Of a DNA stretch of 64,000 nucleotides, positions 11,097-21,845 are shown piece by piece. Origin of the DNA: Phellopilus nigrolimitatus. Its lineage: Eukaryota; Basidiomycota; Agaricomycetes; Hymenochaetales; Hymenochaetaceae. The DNA is taken from assembly GCA_021029095.1 (NCBI GenBank), contig JAJOHG010000005.1, forward strand, positions 1,240,001 to 1,304,000, given 5' to 3'. Position 1 is the stretch's first letter. Each line of letters opens with the position of its first letter. Under the pieces are notes generated by a model. It did not search any database. It was not told the DNA's origin and worked only from the letters and a program-made list of their open reading frames with translations. The position numbers and the translations under genes were made by a program.

Positions 11097-12082
11097 TCAA
11101 CGCTTAAGCTGCTCGAACTGCTCTGTTTTAAACTTGCTTAGTTGTTCATTGAGCCCCTTCCATCGTTCATGAGCGAGAGGATTCTTCGCTAGGGCAGTAG
11201 ATGACAGGTAACCCCGATTGCGCCAGTTCATATACCATTCTACAGGTATGTAATTATTGGTTGCATGAGGAACATGTGTACCTTGTTAAGCAGAGAAACA
11301 CGCACCGATATCCTGCCTTCGTGACGGCGCAGCGTCTATCCGGTCAGTCCGCCCCTTGATACAATCCCGGAGCGACAATGCGTTGTAATACTTGCAGAAC
11401 ACGGTGCCGCCCAGTTTCTCGACCGCCTTAATGGCGGATTGAGAGGCACGGGATGGCTCTATATGAATCGCTGTCTTCAATTGCTCAGAGCCCTATAATT
11501 ATTACAAGAAAATGATCAGCAATGTCCTGTTCCACATCAGACAGATACAATCTCCACTGACATCTCCCAAAAGCTTGATGCCATCGTGCACATTATTGAC
11601 ACAACCACTCAGCAAAAGCTCACGAGCAGTAATCGGCTTCTCAGGCGACGAGGTAATCCGTCCCTGGTCTATCCAGTGCTGTAGACGGTCCAAATTTATC
11701 GGTGCCCAAGTCTTCTCCGTGCTTCAAAGGAGAGCACCGGTTAGTGTATGGGCCCCATAAGACGAATCAACGGTGAACACGCACAAGTTGGTAAACCCCT
11801 TCTTCGGAAACCTCTTCAAGATCGAGGTCTGCCCACCCTCGAAGCCCAATCTTGGCTTCCCGTTGCCAGCCCGAGCCTTTTGACCTTTGTTACCCTTCCC
11901 TGACGTCCCACCACGACCGGAGCCATCACCTCGTCCGACGCGTTTTTGCTACCAAAATAAATATTAGCATTTCATAATTAAAAAAAGAGCACCCAAATCA
12001 CATTTTTCTGGGAATTGTGTGCAGGTGAAAGATTGAAAAGATGGATGCGACTAGGTGTCGCTCTGAACCGCGGCAGCACCAT
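11097..12082 (-). CDS. MRPL10: Mitochondrial large-subunit ribosomal protein bL15m
   Basis: A structural protein of the mitochondrial 54S subunit. The first exon encodes a basic, acid-free presequence ([16 protein letters not shown]...). Exon 2 gives the diagnostic L15 block [18 protein letters not shown], then GQKARAG and [20 protein letters not shown]. Further exons carry [14 protein letters not shown] with [12 protein letters not shown], then [20 protein letters not shown] with [11 protein letters not shown] fungal C-terminal extension ends [12 protein letters not shown]. The start is the ATG directly upstream of the presequence. At least four short introns. Convergent with PRP38. Confidence 0.92.
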
Positions 12083-12483
12083 GGTAGTCGGGAGCGAAGT
12101 CTTGCAAGATCACTTTATTAGGAAGGTGCTTGAATGTCCAGCGGCAAACCGACCCGGCTCAGAAAATTCAACTGTGTCAAATCGGAACGGACCGAAAGAA
12201 ACCATACAAAAATCAGACTGTTAAAACTACTGCATGTAATGCAATTTATGATTACCTAGAAGCACATATGTAGATGGGAGAAGGGTTATTTACTTGAGGC
12301 TAACTGTGTGTTGAAATTTCTTGATGAAGCGAGATTGGAAACCATAAATGGCACACGTAATATCCCCTCGTCTCTTGCAAGTTGCTCTCATCCTTCGAGT
12401 CTCGGTAAGAGTCTACGTAAGTAGCTACCACAACCATTTGACACTAGTCATTTAGAAACTCAGCCGGAGTGCGGATATATTCC

Positions 12484-13812
12484 ATGGCCCATCATGCACA
12501 TGCCACAGGCATGCCGGCCGTTATTCTCGATGGCGTCGTCGACACCTTGATTCGCGAGATGAAGCCTCTGGCTCTCGAAACCGAAGAGTATAGTATACTG
12601 GGGGACTTCAAGGGCGACTCGGAACTATATTACGATACCTTCTTCGCCATGAGCCTTGTGCACCCAGCTTGGACAAGCTTTGCGCGACGAGGGCTTTGGC
12701 GAAGAGTTATAGTAGACGGCGAGGCCCCGAACACAATCCCGCGCGCTGAGCTACGCTTCCACTTGCGAGAGCTCGCTTTTGTACCTGGCGGTATGGTTGA
12801 ATGCCAATGGAGATATCTCGTCGATATCCTTCGCGACGCCCCCAATCTTCGCGAGCTTTACATCGACTTCGGTGATTGTTTTGGCACTCCGCACCTTGAG
12901 CTCCTTCCCGTCCTTCAGCAATTCCGCTCTCAGACATCCTTAAAGAGACTTTGGATATCTGGTGAAACAGCACCTTTCTTAAAGGACATACTTGTAGAAG
13001 TGTCTTGCTTGAAAGGGCTTAAAAGCCTGGTCCTGCATTGCTATTCTGTTTTTACGGACTTAAATACCGGTCAATTTTCTTCGCTCAGTGAACTGGGTAG
13101 TCCACCAGCAACATTAAAGTCCCTGGCACTGTTGGACACGGAGCTTCTGACTCTTCCTATCACGGACTGGCTTCTTCGACCTCGTAACGGATTTATCTTG
13201 GAGAACCTGGTCATTTTCCTTGATGATCATGCAGATCAGGAGATTATCGACGAGGATAATCACCCTTTCGCAGAGGGCTTTGAGGGCTTTGGCAGATGCT
13301 TTGACGAATGTTTGCCGAAACTCAGCTCATTCCATGTATCAATTTCAAATGCTGATGGAGACGCTGCAGTGGGCCTGCAGGAGGACACGTTAAACACTTA
13401 CTTGCTACCAAAGGCAACAAGCCTCCGACGGTTTACGCTAACTGTAGGAAGCAGATTGGACTCGCCACTTTTGTGCCTCCCCGCCACACTCACCGATTTC
13501 CATGTACACCATGAGATCACTTTTCAACATGTGCAAGAACGTTACGGATATATCGGCGATAAAAATATCGCAACTATCATAGCAGGGTCACGCTCGTCGT
13601 TAAAATCGCCCCAATCCCCAAGTCACTTGAAGAGGCTTATCATCTCTTACGTTGGGCAGGGCAATCCGAATTCAGATTTGCTAGCCGCACTTTGGCTTGC
13701 ATTTTCAGAGACACGAATGATCTGCCAGGAACTAGATGTCGCACTGTCATTCGAGCATCGAACATCGAGTTTCTTTGGAGATGTCGCGGAGAACTCTGCA
13801 TTCGTGGATTGA
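12484..13812 (+). CDS. F-box/leucine-rich-repeat-like protein, single exon
   Basis: A 442-residue uninterrupted protein starting MAHHAHATGMPAVILDGVVDTLIREM. The N-terminal part (FAMSLVHPAWTSFARRGLWRRVIVDG) resembles the degenerate F-box segment of agaricomycete proteins. It is followed by irregular leucine-rich blocks such as APNLRELYIDF, LKRLWISG, LKSLVLHCYS, LKSLALLDTELLTLP and LKRLIISYVG. Such proteins may be substrate adaptors of SCF ubiquitin ligases; the target is unknown. An in-frame GTG lies 15 bases upstream, but the ATG at 12484 is the sensible start. No intron, unlike nearly all neighbours. Confidence 0.72.
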   Translation: MAHHAHATGMPAVILDGVVDTLIREMKPLALETEEYSILGDFKGDSELYYDTFFAMSLVHPAWTSFARRGLWRRVIVDGEAPNTIPRAELRFHLRELAFVPGGMVECQWRYLVDILRDAPNLRELYIDFGDCFGTPHLELLPVLQQFRSQTSLKRLWISGETAPFLKDILVEVSCLKGLKSLVLHCYSVFTDLNTGQFSSLSELGSPPATLKSLALLDTELLTLPITDWLLRPRNGFILENLVIFLDDHADQEIIDEDNHPFAEGFEGFGRCFDECLPKLSSFHVSISNADGDAAVGLQEDTLNTYLLPKATSLRRFTLTVGSRLDSPLLCLPATLTDFHVHHEITFQHVQERYGYIGDKNIATIIAGSRSSLKSPQSPSHLKRLIISYVGQGNPNSDLLAALWLAFSETRMICQELDVALSFEHRTSSFFGDVAENSAFVD

Positions 13813-14479
13813 TGGACGTAATGGCTCTCGCTACAAAAAGCACGAGAGGGTTATGATGTACTGATGAATAGGACACACCTTCCGAATAACTCGACTTCCT
13901 TTCTTTCACAACATATTTCAGCGCTTCCAAGAATCATTTTGATGGTAGTGATAACTAGTGTTTTCCGCATTTAAATGCCAAGCTGCTTAGTGAACACTCA
14001 AGGTCTTCGTAACCAGATTTCCTTAAAATCCCCAGCAGATTCCGATCGTATTCATATTTCCTCCGCAAGCACAGACCCGGAAACGTCCTGTTGAAGTTTA
14101 TGTTCAGCTACACATCTCAAATTGTGGGTCTTATTTATCCTACACTATCTCGTCGAAGATTCCTATATGCGATGTGTTAATCAAGTTTAGCTGGATATTT
14201 AAGTACTAGTGTTACGGTTGATGACAAAAAAAAAATCCATCCTAGAAAACAGCAGGACAGAGTAAAGCGGTGCTTTAAAAACAGATGATCGACGGTAACA
14301 CAGCCACCGTTTAAGCTGAGACTACTTTCGGGCGTATTTTTCACTCGACTACACTTCGGCTGCTCACTTTTCGAGTTCGTTTTCTCGCCTGGCGCTTTAT
14401 AAAAACAACCGTCGAGAATTGCGCTTGAAATCACGCTATTGAAGAAGGGTTTTGAACCCAGCTTCGTCTGGGATTCAGG
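13813..14479. other. Intergenic, AT-rich, no supported gene
   Basis: Between the F-box-like gene and MIP1. Holds a short poly-A run near 14226 but no exon chain. Presumably the 3' UTR of the former and the promoter of the latter. Confidence 0.45.
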
Positions 14480-17400
14480 ATGCTTCTTACAGCGCATCGG
14501 AGGGTGAGCTGCAGGACAGCGTCGTCTCGTCCCATACATGCTTCAAGTGTTCAAAATGCACTCAAACAAGTCGAGAAGAAGCAATCGGTAGAGATTAAGA
14601 GGAGTGTAGCGCCGAGCCCAGGGAGCGTGTACAAGTCTAGACAGGAAAGATATGGTGAAGTTGAGAAGGAAAGGGAGAGGGAGGACTACGGTGCGCAATA
14701 ACAGTCAATTCGTTGAGCAGTTTCGATAACGATAAATTTATCTTCAGTCAAAAGAAACGAACTTGGGGTCCAGCTGCTGTCTAGAAAGCTACACTCTCAG
14801 ATATTCAAAGGCGTGACGTTTCCAGCGCCAGACAGAAGATATGTTAACTTGGCTCGCGAACATCTTAGATCTCATGGACTCAACCCGACGCAAGGCTCTG
14901 TACTCCCAAATATTGACTTCACCCTTCCGCCTTTGCAAGGAAAATCCATCGACGAGCACTTTTTCCGAATAGGTGCTGCGACTTCCCAGCCTTGGCTTGA
15001 CCTTGCGAATGAGTTTGCTGAAATCGATGCCCCTCCAAAGCCAGATTACTGGCATATTCAACCCGGATGGACGAAGTACCATCATCGTGAAGACGGCTCT
15101 GGATTCAGCGAACATGTTTCGGCCCCCGAGGAGGACGTGCTGTCCTTCGATGTCGAGACTCTGCCGAACTACCATCCATATGCGGTCATGGCGTGCGCGA
15201 TGTCTCGAAATCACTGGTACTCCTGGGTATCGCCTTGGCTTCTTGGGGAAACTGACGATCCCCGGCAGCTCATTCCTCTCGGAAACCCTAAGAGTCATCG
15301 AATAGTGGTTGGGCATAACGTGTCCTACGATCGCGCCCGCGTACTTGAAGAATACAGTGTTGCAGGAACAAACACGCGTTTTCTCGACACGATGTCTCTA
15401 CACGTCGCTGTCAAGGGTATTTCTTCGCATCAGCGGCCCGCTTGGATGAAGTACCGGAAATCCAAGAAGGAAGAGCAGGTACGCAAGGAGGAGGCTGTGG
15501 AGGCCTCCATCAACTTCATTCGTGAAACCGAGGAGCAGCATTCGGAAGAGGCGGATGTAGTAAAGCGCGCGGATCTGCGACGGATCCAGCAAGATATCGA
15601 GGAGAGCCTGCCGCAGCTTGTCGCCGACGACGACTCCGCAGCAGAGTCGGATTCGAAGCGTTGGGAGGACATCACCTCCGCGAACTCACTCGCAGATGTT
15701 GCCAAGTTGCACTGCGACATCGACATTAGCAAGGAAACCCGCAACGATTTTATGACGCATTCACGCGAGCAGATTCTTGAGGACGTCCAGGATTACATGG
15801 ACTACTGCGCGACGGACGTGCAGGTCACGCATGCTGTGTACGCCAAAGTGTTCCCTGAGTTTTTGCGCGCTTGCCCAAGTCCAGTATCTTTCGCCGGCAT
15901 AATGACGATGGGCTCGAGCTTCTTGACTGTGAACGAGGAGTGGGAAGAGTATCTAAAGAATGCGGAAGGGATATACAAGGAGCTGGACGATAAGATCAAG
16001 AAACGACTCGTTGAGCTCGCCGAGCAGGCGAGGACTCTGATGGAGGACGAACGCTGGAAGGAAGATGTTTGGTTTAGCCAACTCGACTGGACACCGAAGG
16101 CCCCTGGCAAGTCGCGAGGTATTGACCCTCCGCCTAAGCTTAAAGTGAGCATTCTAGTTGATTGGACAACTGAGATGTACTGATTTTTTGGCTAGAAACC
16201 AACATCTAAGCGCGCAAGATTTACTACCGGCCATCCTGAGTGGTTCGAAACGTTGTCTATGAAAGGTCCACTTTCTCCCTATGTAAAAAACCGCATTCTC
16301 CCTCTCCTCCTCCGGCTCACTTGCGATGGACATCCGCTTCGGTACACTTCTTCGGATGGATGGACATATGAAGACAATATTGGGCAGATGCAGAAGCCCC
16401 GGAAGACTGCTGCTTCAATCCACACAGTCTTGGGAAAGAGTCTAGGTCTGAAGGAGCTCAGAAATGGGCGAATGGCTTGCATCGACATCGAGTGCGCGAT
16501 GGCTGTCTGTGACGGAGATATGAGCGAAGAACTAGCTAGGAAGATCATGGCACTCGCTGATGATGTTTTGGCCAACGAAGGAAAGCTCGCAAATGATCCC
16601 TCGATTAGTCAACTCAACTGGCATCGTATTGAGCCTGCGGTGCCCGAAGGCAGTGAGGAGCAGCGGGAGTCCATCCTTTGGCCGAAGTGGTACTGGGAGC
16701 TCGCGAAGCCGAAGAAAGACATGCCGCCGGGCTCGCTCGACATCACCGTGCGCAACCGGCTCTCGCCGCTACTCCTCAAGCTCAGCTGGGCCGGGTGGCC
16801 GCTCTTCCACTCGCGCGAGCACGGCTGGATCTTCCGCGTCGCGCCGGACGCGCAATACGAGACGCGGCTGCGCAAGCTGAGCTTCTACGACTCCGCCGAC
16901 GCGCACCTGCAGGAGGCGGCGCTGCGGGACGGATACGTGTTCTACAAGCTGCCGCACAAGGACGGCGAGGCCGCGAACGTCGGCAGCCCCTTCGGGAAGA
17001 CGTTCGTCAAGTATGCGCAGGACGGGACGCTGACGAGCCCTGGCGACGAGGCGAAGGACGCGCTCGACATGAACGCACAGTGTAGCTACTGGATCAGCTC
17101 CCGCGATCGCATCCTCAACCAGATGGTCGTCTGGGAGAATGAGAAGGTCGCACTGGGCATCCGTGCCAGCAAGGGTGGGAAGGCAAACGCGAAGTGGGGC
17201 ATGATCATCCCGCAGGTCATCACGATGGGCACCGTCACGCGCCGGGCGATCGAGAGGACGTGGCTCACCGCGAGCAACGCGAAGAACAACCGCGTCGGGT
17301 CGGAGCTGAAGGCCATGGTACGCGCACCGGCGGGCTACGCCATCGTCGGCGCCGACGTGGACTCGGAGGAGCTCTGGATATCGAGCGCCATGGGGGACGC

Positions 17401-18562
17401 GCAGTTCGGGCTGCACGGCGCGACGGCGCTGGGGTGGATGACGCTCGAGGGCACGAAGGCTGCGGGCACGGACCTGCACTCGAAGACGGCGAGTATCCTG
17501 GGCATCTCGCGCGACCAGGCAAAGGTGTTCAACTACTCGCGCATCTACGGCGCAGGCATGCGGCACGCGATCCTGCTCCTCCTGCAGTCGAACCCCAACA
17601 TGCTCCCCGAGGTCGCGCAGAAGCAGGCGGAGAAGCTCTACGCGTCGACGAAGGGCAAGAACACGCACCGCGCGGATGTGTTCGAGCGCAAGTTCTGGTT
17701 CGGCGGGAGCGAGAGCTACGTCTTCAACAAGCTCGAGGAGATCGCGCTGTCCGACAAGCCGCAGACCCCGGCGCTCGGGTGCGGCGTGACGCACGCCCTT
17801 TCCAAAGAGTATCTCCCTCCCGGCTTCGGGACAGACTACATGACGTCGCGCATCAACTGGGTCGTCCAGTCGTCCGGCGTCGACTACCTGCACCTTCTCA
17901 TCGTCGCCATGGAGCACCTCATCAAGGCGTACGACATCGACGCGCGCTATCTCCTCTCCGTGCACGACGAGCTGCGCTACCTCGTCGCGGACGCGGACCG
18001 GCACCGCGCGGCGCTCGCGCTGCAGGTCGCGAACCTCTGGACGCGCTGCCTGTTCGCGTACCGCCTCGGCATGGACGACCTCCCCGCGGGCGTCGCGTTC
18101 TTCTCCGCGGTCGACGTCGACGCGGTGCTGCGCAAGGAGGTCGACCTGCCGTGCGTCACACCCTCGCAGCGCGTGCCCATCCCGCCCGGCGAGGCGCTCT
18201 CCATCGGCGACGTGCTCGCGCGCACGGGCGGCGGCTCGCTCTGGCGCGACGGGCGCGCGATGCAGCCCGCGGACGGCGCGCCGGGGGCGGGCACGCCCGC
18301 GGGCTACGTCGCGCCGGACTGCCTCGCGCACCGCGCGGCGAGCGCGGGCTTCCTGCGCGCTCAGGCGACGACCGAGTTCGGCGAGATCAAGCGGCTTGCC
18401 GAGCTCGAGACGGGACAGGCGTTCAGGGGCGACGTCAAGAGGCGCGGCGCGGGCAGTCGGACGGGCCGGCCGCGCAGGCCGGCGCGCGAATACGCGCCTC
18501 CAGCAGGCTCTGCGATCAACATGGATGCGGAGATCGCCCGGGAGCGGGCGACGCGGCGGTGA
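14480..18562 (+). CDS. MIP1: Mitochondrial DNA polymerase gamma catalytic subunit
   Basis: Replicates mitochondrial DNA. Three exons (14480-14690, 14748-16144, 16196-18562) give 1324 residues. A basic presequence (MLLTAHRRVSCRTASS) marks mitochondrial import. The 3'-5' exonuclease motifs are intact: FDVET (about residue 203), GHNVSYDRA (about 257) and YCATDV (about 422). The family-A polymerase motifs are A, DVDSEE (about 922), B, KVFNYSRIYGAG (about 977), and C, VHDEL (about 1124). A Gly/Ala/Arg-rich C-terminal extension of about 170 residues follows, as fungal Mip1 proteins often have. From about 16680 the gene turns sharply GC-rich, with G/C at nearly all third positions, which creates long meaningless open frames on the other strand. 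Confidence 0.96.
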
Positions 18563-18792
18563 TGTGTTTGGGAAGACTAGAATTGCGCGGATTTAAATTA
18601 TTCTTGAATATGGGTTGACTTACTAACTGTACAAGTAATGGGCGCCTTACATTATGCTGTACTTATGTTCCGTTGCTATACATCTGTTTATTACTGAGAT
18701 TTCGGAGTCTCTTAAAGGTACCTTTAGCAGGTTTGTAGCAAAGCATATGCATGCATGGACTATAGGTTACTAGTAAATTATATACTCGTTCA

Positions 18793-18818
18793 TATGGCGT
18801 TCAAAGTGTACATTTAAT
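18793..18818 (+). repeat. Left terminal inverted repeat (26 bp)
   Basis: Identical over all 26 bases to the reverse complement of 23609-23634. Begins TATGGCG and is preceded by the hexamer CGTTCA. Confidence 0.9.
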
Positions 18819-18835
18819 AAATACCACACAAACTT

Positions 18836-18955
18836 ACTTTTTTCGCGCACTTTTTACTTTTTCGCACACTTCAACTTTTCCACAAACTTTCAACTTTTCC
18901 GCACATTACAAGACTTTTCGCACACTTTCATTTTATTGCGCATTCATATTTCGAA
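18836..18955. repeat. Left subterminal repeats of the transposon
   Basis: About five imperfect copies of TTTTCGCACACTTT or ACTTTTCCGCACA follow one another here. Two copies in the opposite orientation (AAAGTGTGCGGAAAAAT) lie at 23573-23602 next to the right end. The symmetrical placement suggests binding sites for the transposase that mobilised the element. Confidence 0.6.
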
Positions 18956-19053
18956 AAGCACAAATATACAAAAAAAAAAAAAAAACGCACACACAACATT
19001 GGTAGATAACTATGTAATGGTCTATTAAATTCACCGTTGGACTCCTTGTCGAG

Positions 19054-19078
19054 GAAGAAGTCTGAGACGAGCTTCACG
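19054..19078 (-). repeat. Second copy of a 25-bp Hsp70 segment (KLVSDFF)
   Basis: These 25 bases are identical to 20439-20463 within the Hsp70 pseudogene (encoding VKLVSDFF) and lie in the same orientation 1.4 kb away. Here they follow about 180 bp of minus-strand open sequence of unknown origin ([18 protein letters not shown]). This points to a further rearrangement or a second capture event. Confidence 0.7.
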
Positions 19079-19263
19079 GAGTTTGGGGACAGCTGCGCCG
19101 CGTCCAGGCCATGGTAGTCCAGCGGCGGAAGCATCTCGCGGCGGCACAGGAAGAAATGCGGGTGGCGGAGGAGTGGGGACGTGTGCGTCGATGAAGAAAG
19201 AGATGGAGCGAAAAGTTGAGACGAAGCAGCATCAGCAACGCCCAGCAATCGGTCAACACACAA

Positions 19264-19808
19264 TTGATCGACTTCCTCAACACTGGAGCCGTCCTCCGAC
19301 GCACCTGGAGCCGATCGAGCTCCAGGGAAGCCGCCTGGCGCTGGGCCGGCAGGGAAGCCATCCGCATCCGGGAAGCCGCCCGCACCTGCAGATTGGTAGA
19401 ACTTCTGCATGATCTGGCCCGCGATGCCCTCGAGCTCCTTCTGCTACTCCTCGTACTCCTTTGATGCCTCCTGCGAGTTGTGGAGCCACGAGATCGCTTC
19501 ATTCACTGCGGTCTCGAGGCGCGTTTTGTCACCCGCATCGGACTTGTCCTTCACCTCCTCATCCATAATTGAGTTACGCAGGTTGTACGCGTAGGACTCA
19601 GGCCGTTCTTGGCGGTGATGTGCGAAGCCGCTTCCTCATCCCCAGCTATGAGGAAGATAGTCAGAATTCCATATGGATCATAGAAGTAGATATTTGCTTA
19701 CCCTTGACCTTTTCGGCATCGCTGACCATACGCTCGATCCCCTCCTTCATAAGACGACCCTTGTCGTTGGTGATCGTGATGCGGTTCTACTTCTCGGCCT
19801 TCTTGGAC

Positions 19809-19840
<32 letters not shown>

Positions 19841-20484
19841 GGTGACCTCAACCCGAGGAACACCATGCTGCGTAGGTGGGACTAGACCTTGCTGAAGAGG
19901 TTGTTGTCCTTCGTGCATGCACACTCGCCCTCGAAGACCTGGATAAGGACACCGGGCTGGTTGTCGGTGAACGTCGAGAAGATTCGGACGACTTCGTTGG
20001 GAGAACCGTGTTGCGCTTGATGAGCGCGATCATGACACCGCCGGGGCCTTGACACCGAGCGAGAGCAGTGCGACATTGAGCAGAAGAAGGTTTTGAGTCT
20101 TCTCGGAAGTGTCACCATTGGTGATGGCAGCTTGGATGGCCGACGCCGGCTTCCTCTTTACAGCGGAGGTGTTTTCCCTGCTGGAGCAAATAAGAGAAGG
20201 GTGAATCAAAAAGCAAAATGAGGAGAGGACGGCGAGAACGCACCTCAAGCCATTCTTGAAACGTCGTCTTGCGGCGCTTCACCTTCAGACCCCACTCGAA
20301 CGACCGGATCTTCGCAGACGGGTACCCGCACTGCGCGCAGGCTGTCCAGGCAAGCAAGCAAGAACGAAAAAGGTGGGATACAGCACCGTACGTGATGGCC
20401 TCGTCGGGGTTAATGGACTTGTTGGCCTCCTTGCCATTGAAGAAGTCTGAGACGAGCTTCACGATACGGGGGATACGGTGACGA
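19264..20484 (-). pseudogene. Hsp70 (cytosolic, SSA type) pseudogene inside the transposon
   Basis: Minus-strand translation runs from [17 protein letters not shown] and [11 protein letters not shown], through [62 protein letters not shown] and QKELEGIA, to the C-terminal GGFP repeats and SVEEVD. The N-terminal ATPase lobe up to the RIPRI block is absent. Disabling changes include a frameshift near 20045, stops after NNLFSKV (19882), after KKAEK (19787-19789) and in EYEE-stop-QKEL (19444-19446), a frameshift near 19600, and loss of the terminal stop (EEVD is followed by a CAA codon at 19264-19266). An intron is kept near 19630-19690, so it was copied from genomic DNA, not from mRNA. An eL37 fragment interrupts it. 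Confidence 0.88.
20138..20341 (-). pseudogene. Ribosomal protein eL37 gene fragment embedded in the Hsp70 pseudogene
   Basis: Minus-strand reading gives [26 protein letters not shown], then after a deletion FKNGLR. A 60-bp GT-AG intron follows and an exon [13 protein letters not shown]. These are the zinc-ribbon CxxCGYP, KRRxTT and FKNGFRE blocks and the Lys/Ala-rich C-terminus of eL37. The segment RMRYLKHV and its neighbours, expected between KTT and FKNG, is missing, and the frame shifts there. On its right side it joins Hsp70 sequence through intron-like DNA. On its left side the last eL37 codons run directly into Hsp70 AIQAAI. Confidence 0.82.
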
Positions 20485-20712
20485 GGCGTGGACGACGTGG
20501 AGGAAAAAATGTCAAATGACATCCAAATTGAGCACGCATAGCTCGGCAACTTCCGGAAGTGTTTCCAAGCAACTTTTGAGCTTTTTTGTTTCTTTTTTGT
20601 TTCTCATTCAACTATCTTTGAATTCTCTATGTAATGGCTTTGCATGCACTTATTGCCTCAGAAATTTATACCTGCTTGATTATCCTAGATTTTGTCCTAT
20701 AACTTGAGAAAT

Positions 20713-20946
20713 AATGGCCTTAAATCAAGTCTGACAGCTTCCAAGCCTCAGATAATTAAAGTATAGCATGTCCCAGACCTAGGAAAATAGGTGCACCTCA
20801 AAGTATTTTAGTTTAGAATGACCTTAAACAGAGTCTGACAGCTTTCAAACTTCAGGTAATTAAAGTATAGCATGTCCTAGACCTGGGAAAATAAGTGTCT
20901 CCCAAAGTATTTTAGTTTAGAATGGCCTTAAATCAAGTCTGACAGC
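20713..20946 (+). repeat. 104-bp tandem repeat, about 2.2 copies
   Basis: Units start at 20713, 20817 and 20921 with AATGRCCTTAAA and contain AATTAAAGTATAGCATGTCC. The period is exactly 104 bp and copies differ at several positions. It lies inside the transposon, between the Hsp70 mosaic and the nested MITE. Confidence 0.85.
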
Positions 20947-21054
20947 CCCCCAAAAAAGTAAAGCACTTCTTGAGCCTGAAGAAATAGGTTTCCTTTGAAT
21001 GCCTTTGCTCACAACAAGATCAGATTCAGGTTTAGAGAGACACATAAATGTGGC

Positions 21055-21721
21055 TAGGGCTCCGCACCGTACCGTATACGGATACGGCCGTATAACCCGA
21101 CTTCGCATACGGGCACGGACCGTATAAAAACGTGCCGTATTTCAGGTTTTAGAGACAACTTACGGTACGGCACGTATAAAATACGGCCGTATACGGCATT
21201 ACGGCACGTACGTATATCAAATTGACGCACCCTGTTGGATCGTCACTAAGGAAGCAGGGGAGCGTCGCAAACATCCAGACTACAAAGCAACAGGCCGACT
21301 CGAGCTACTTTGCGCCATTAACTTTTGAAATACCGTGCGTGCCTTTCCCTGTTTATTATTAGAATTTATTTTCTCTATGAATGCGGTTCTCGGTAGAGTC
21401 GGCAAGCACAGCGTTCCATTTCAAGTAGATTACGTATTCTTTAATATTGGTTTGTCTACTAAATTTGGCAATAATATAGATACCAAATAGGGTATAAAAT
21501 GCTTAAAATGTATATTTATTTGCTTAAAACCCTAATATGTGTTCAATAATGCCGTATGCCGTATTTACGGCCGTATGCGACCGTATTCTACGGGTATAAT
21601 ACGGGTACGGACCGTACAATACGGTGCCGTATTTTTCTCTTGCTGTTGTCCATACGATACGGTCCGTAACCGTATACGGTACGGCCGTAAACCGTAATTA
21701 CGGTTACGGTGCGGAGCCCTA
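21055..21721. mobile_element. hAT-like MITE nested in the larger element
   Basis: Terminal inverted repeats TAGGGCTCCGCACCGTA (17 bp, perfect) bound 667 bp, flanked on both sides by the 8-bp direct repeat AATGTGGC (21047-21054 and 21722-21729). The 8-bp duplication and TAGGG-type ends are characteristic of the hAT superfamily. Both subterminal regions (about 100-170 bp) are crowded with variants of ACGGCCGTA and CCGTATACGG. The AT-rich centre has no coding potential, so it must have been moved by a transposase from elsewhere. Confidence 0.87.
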
Positions 21722-21845
21722 AATGTGGCGCGGAAGTAGTTAATTACTGCAAAGCATTGGAGATGCTACAGGCTAGTGGTGGGATCTCTTTGCACTGCTG
21801 CTATTCTCCTTATCACTCCCATGCAGCCATTCCAGCTTCCAGAAG

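Noticed and set aside
16769..18331. Minus-strand open frame of 520 codons antisense to MIP1
   Set aside because: Arg/Ala/Val-rich low-complexity translation with no motif, fully explained by the GC-rich third positions of the polymerase gene on the other strand, which carries all catalytic motifs.
17194..18618. Plus-strand 474-codon frame overlapping MIP1
   Set aside because: Shifted frame of the same GC-rich stretch, His/Arg/Gly-rich with no domain; the MIP1 frame is clearly the real one.
18600..18792. Extension of the transposon into the AT-rich MIP1 3' flank
   Set aside because: The inverted-repeat homology stops exactly at 18793/23634 and the hexamer duplication sits immediately outside, so the flank belongs to the host.
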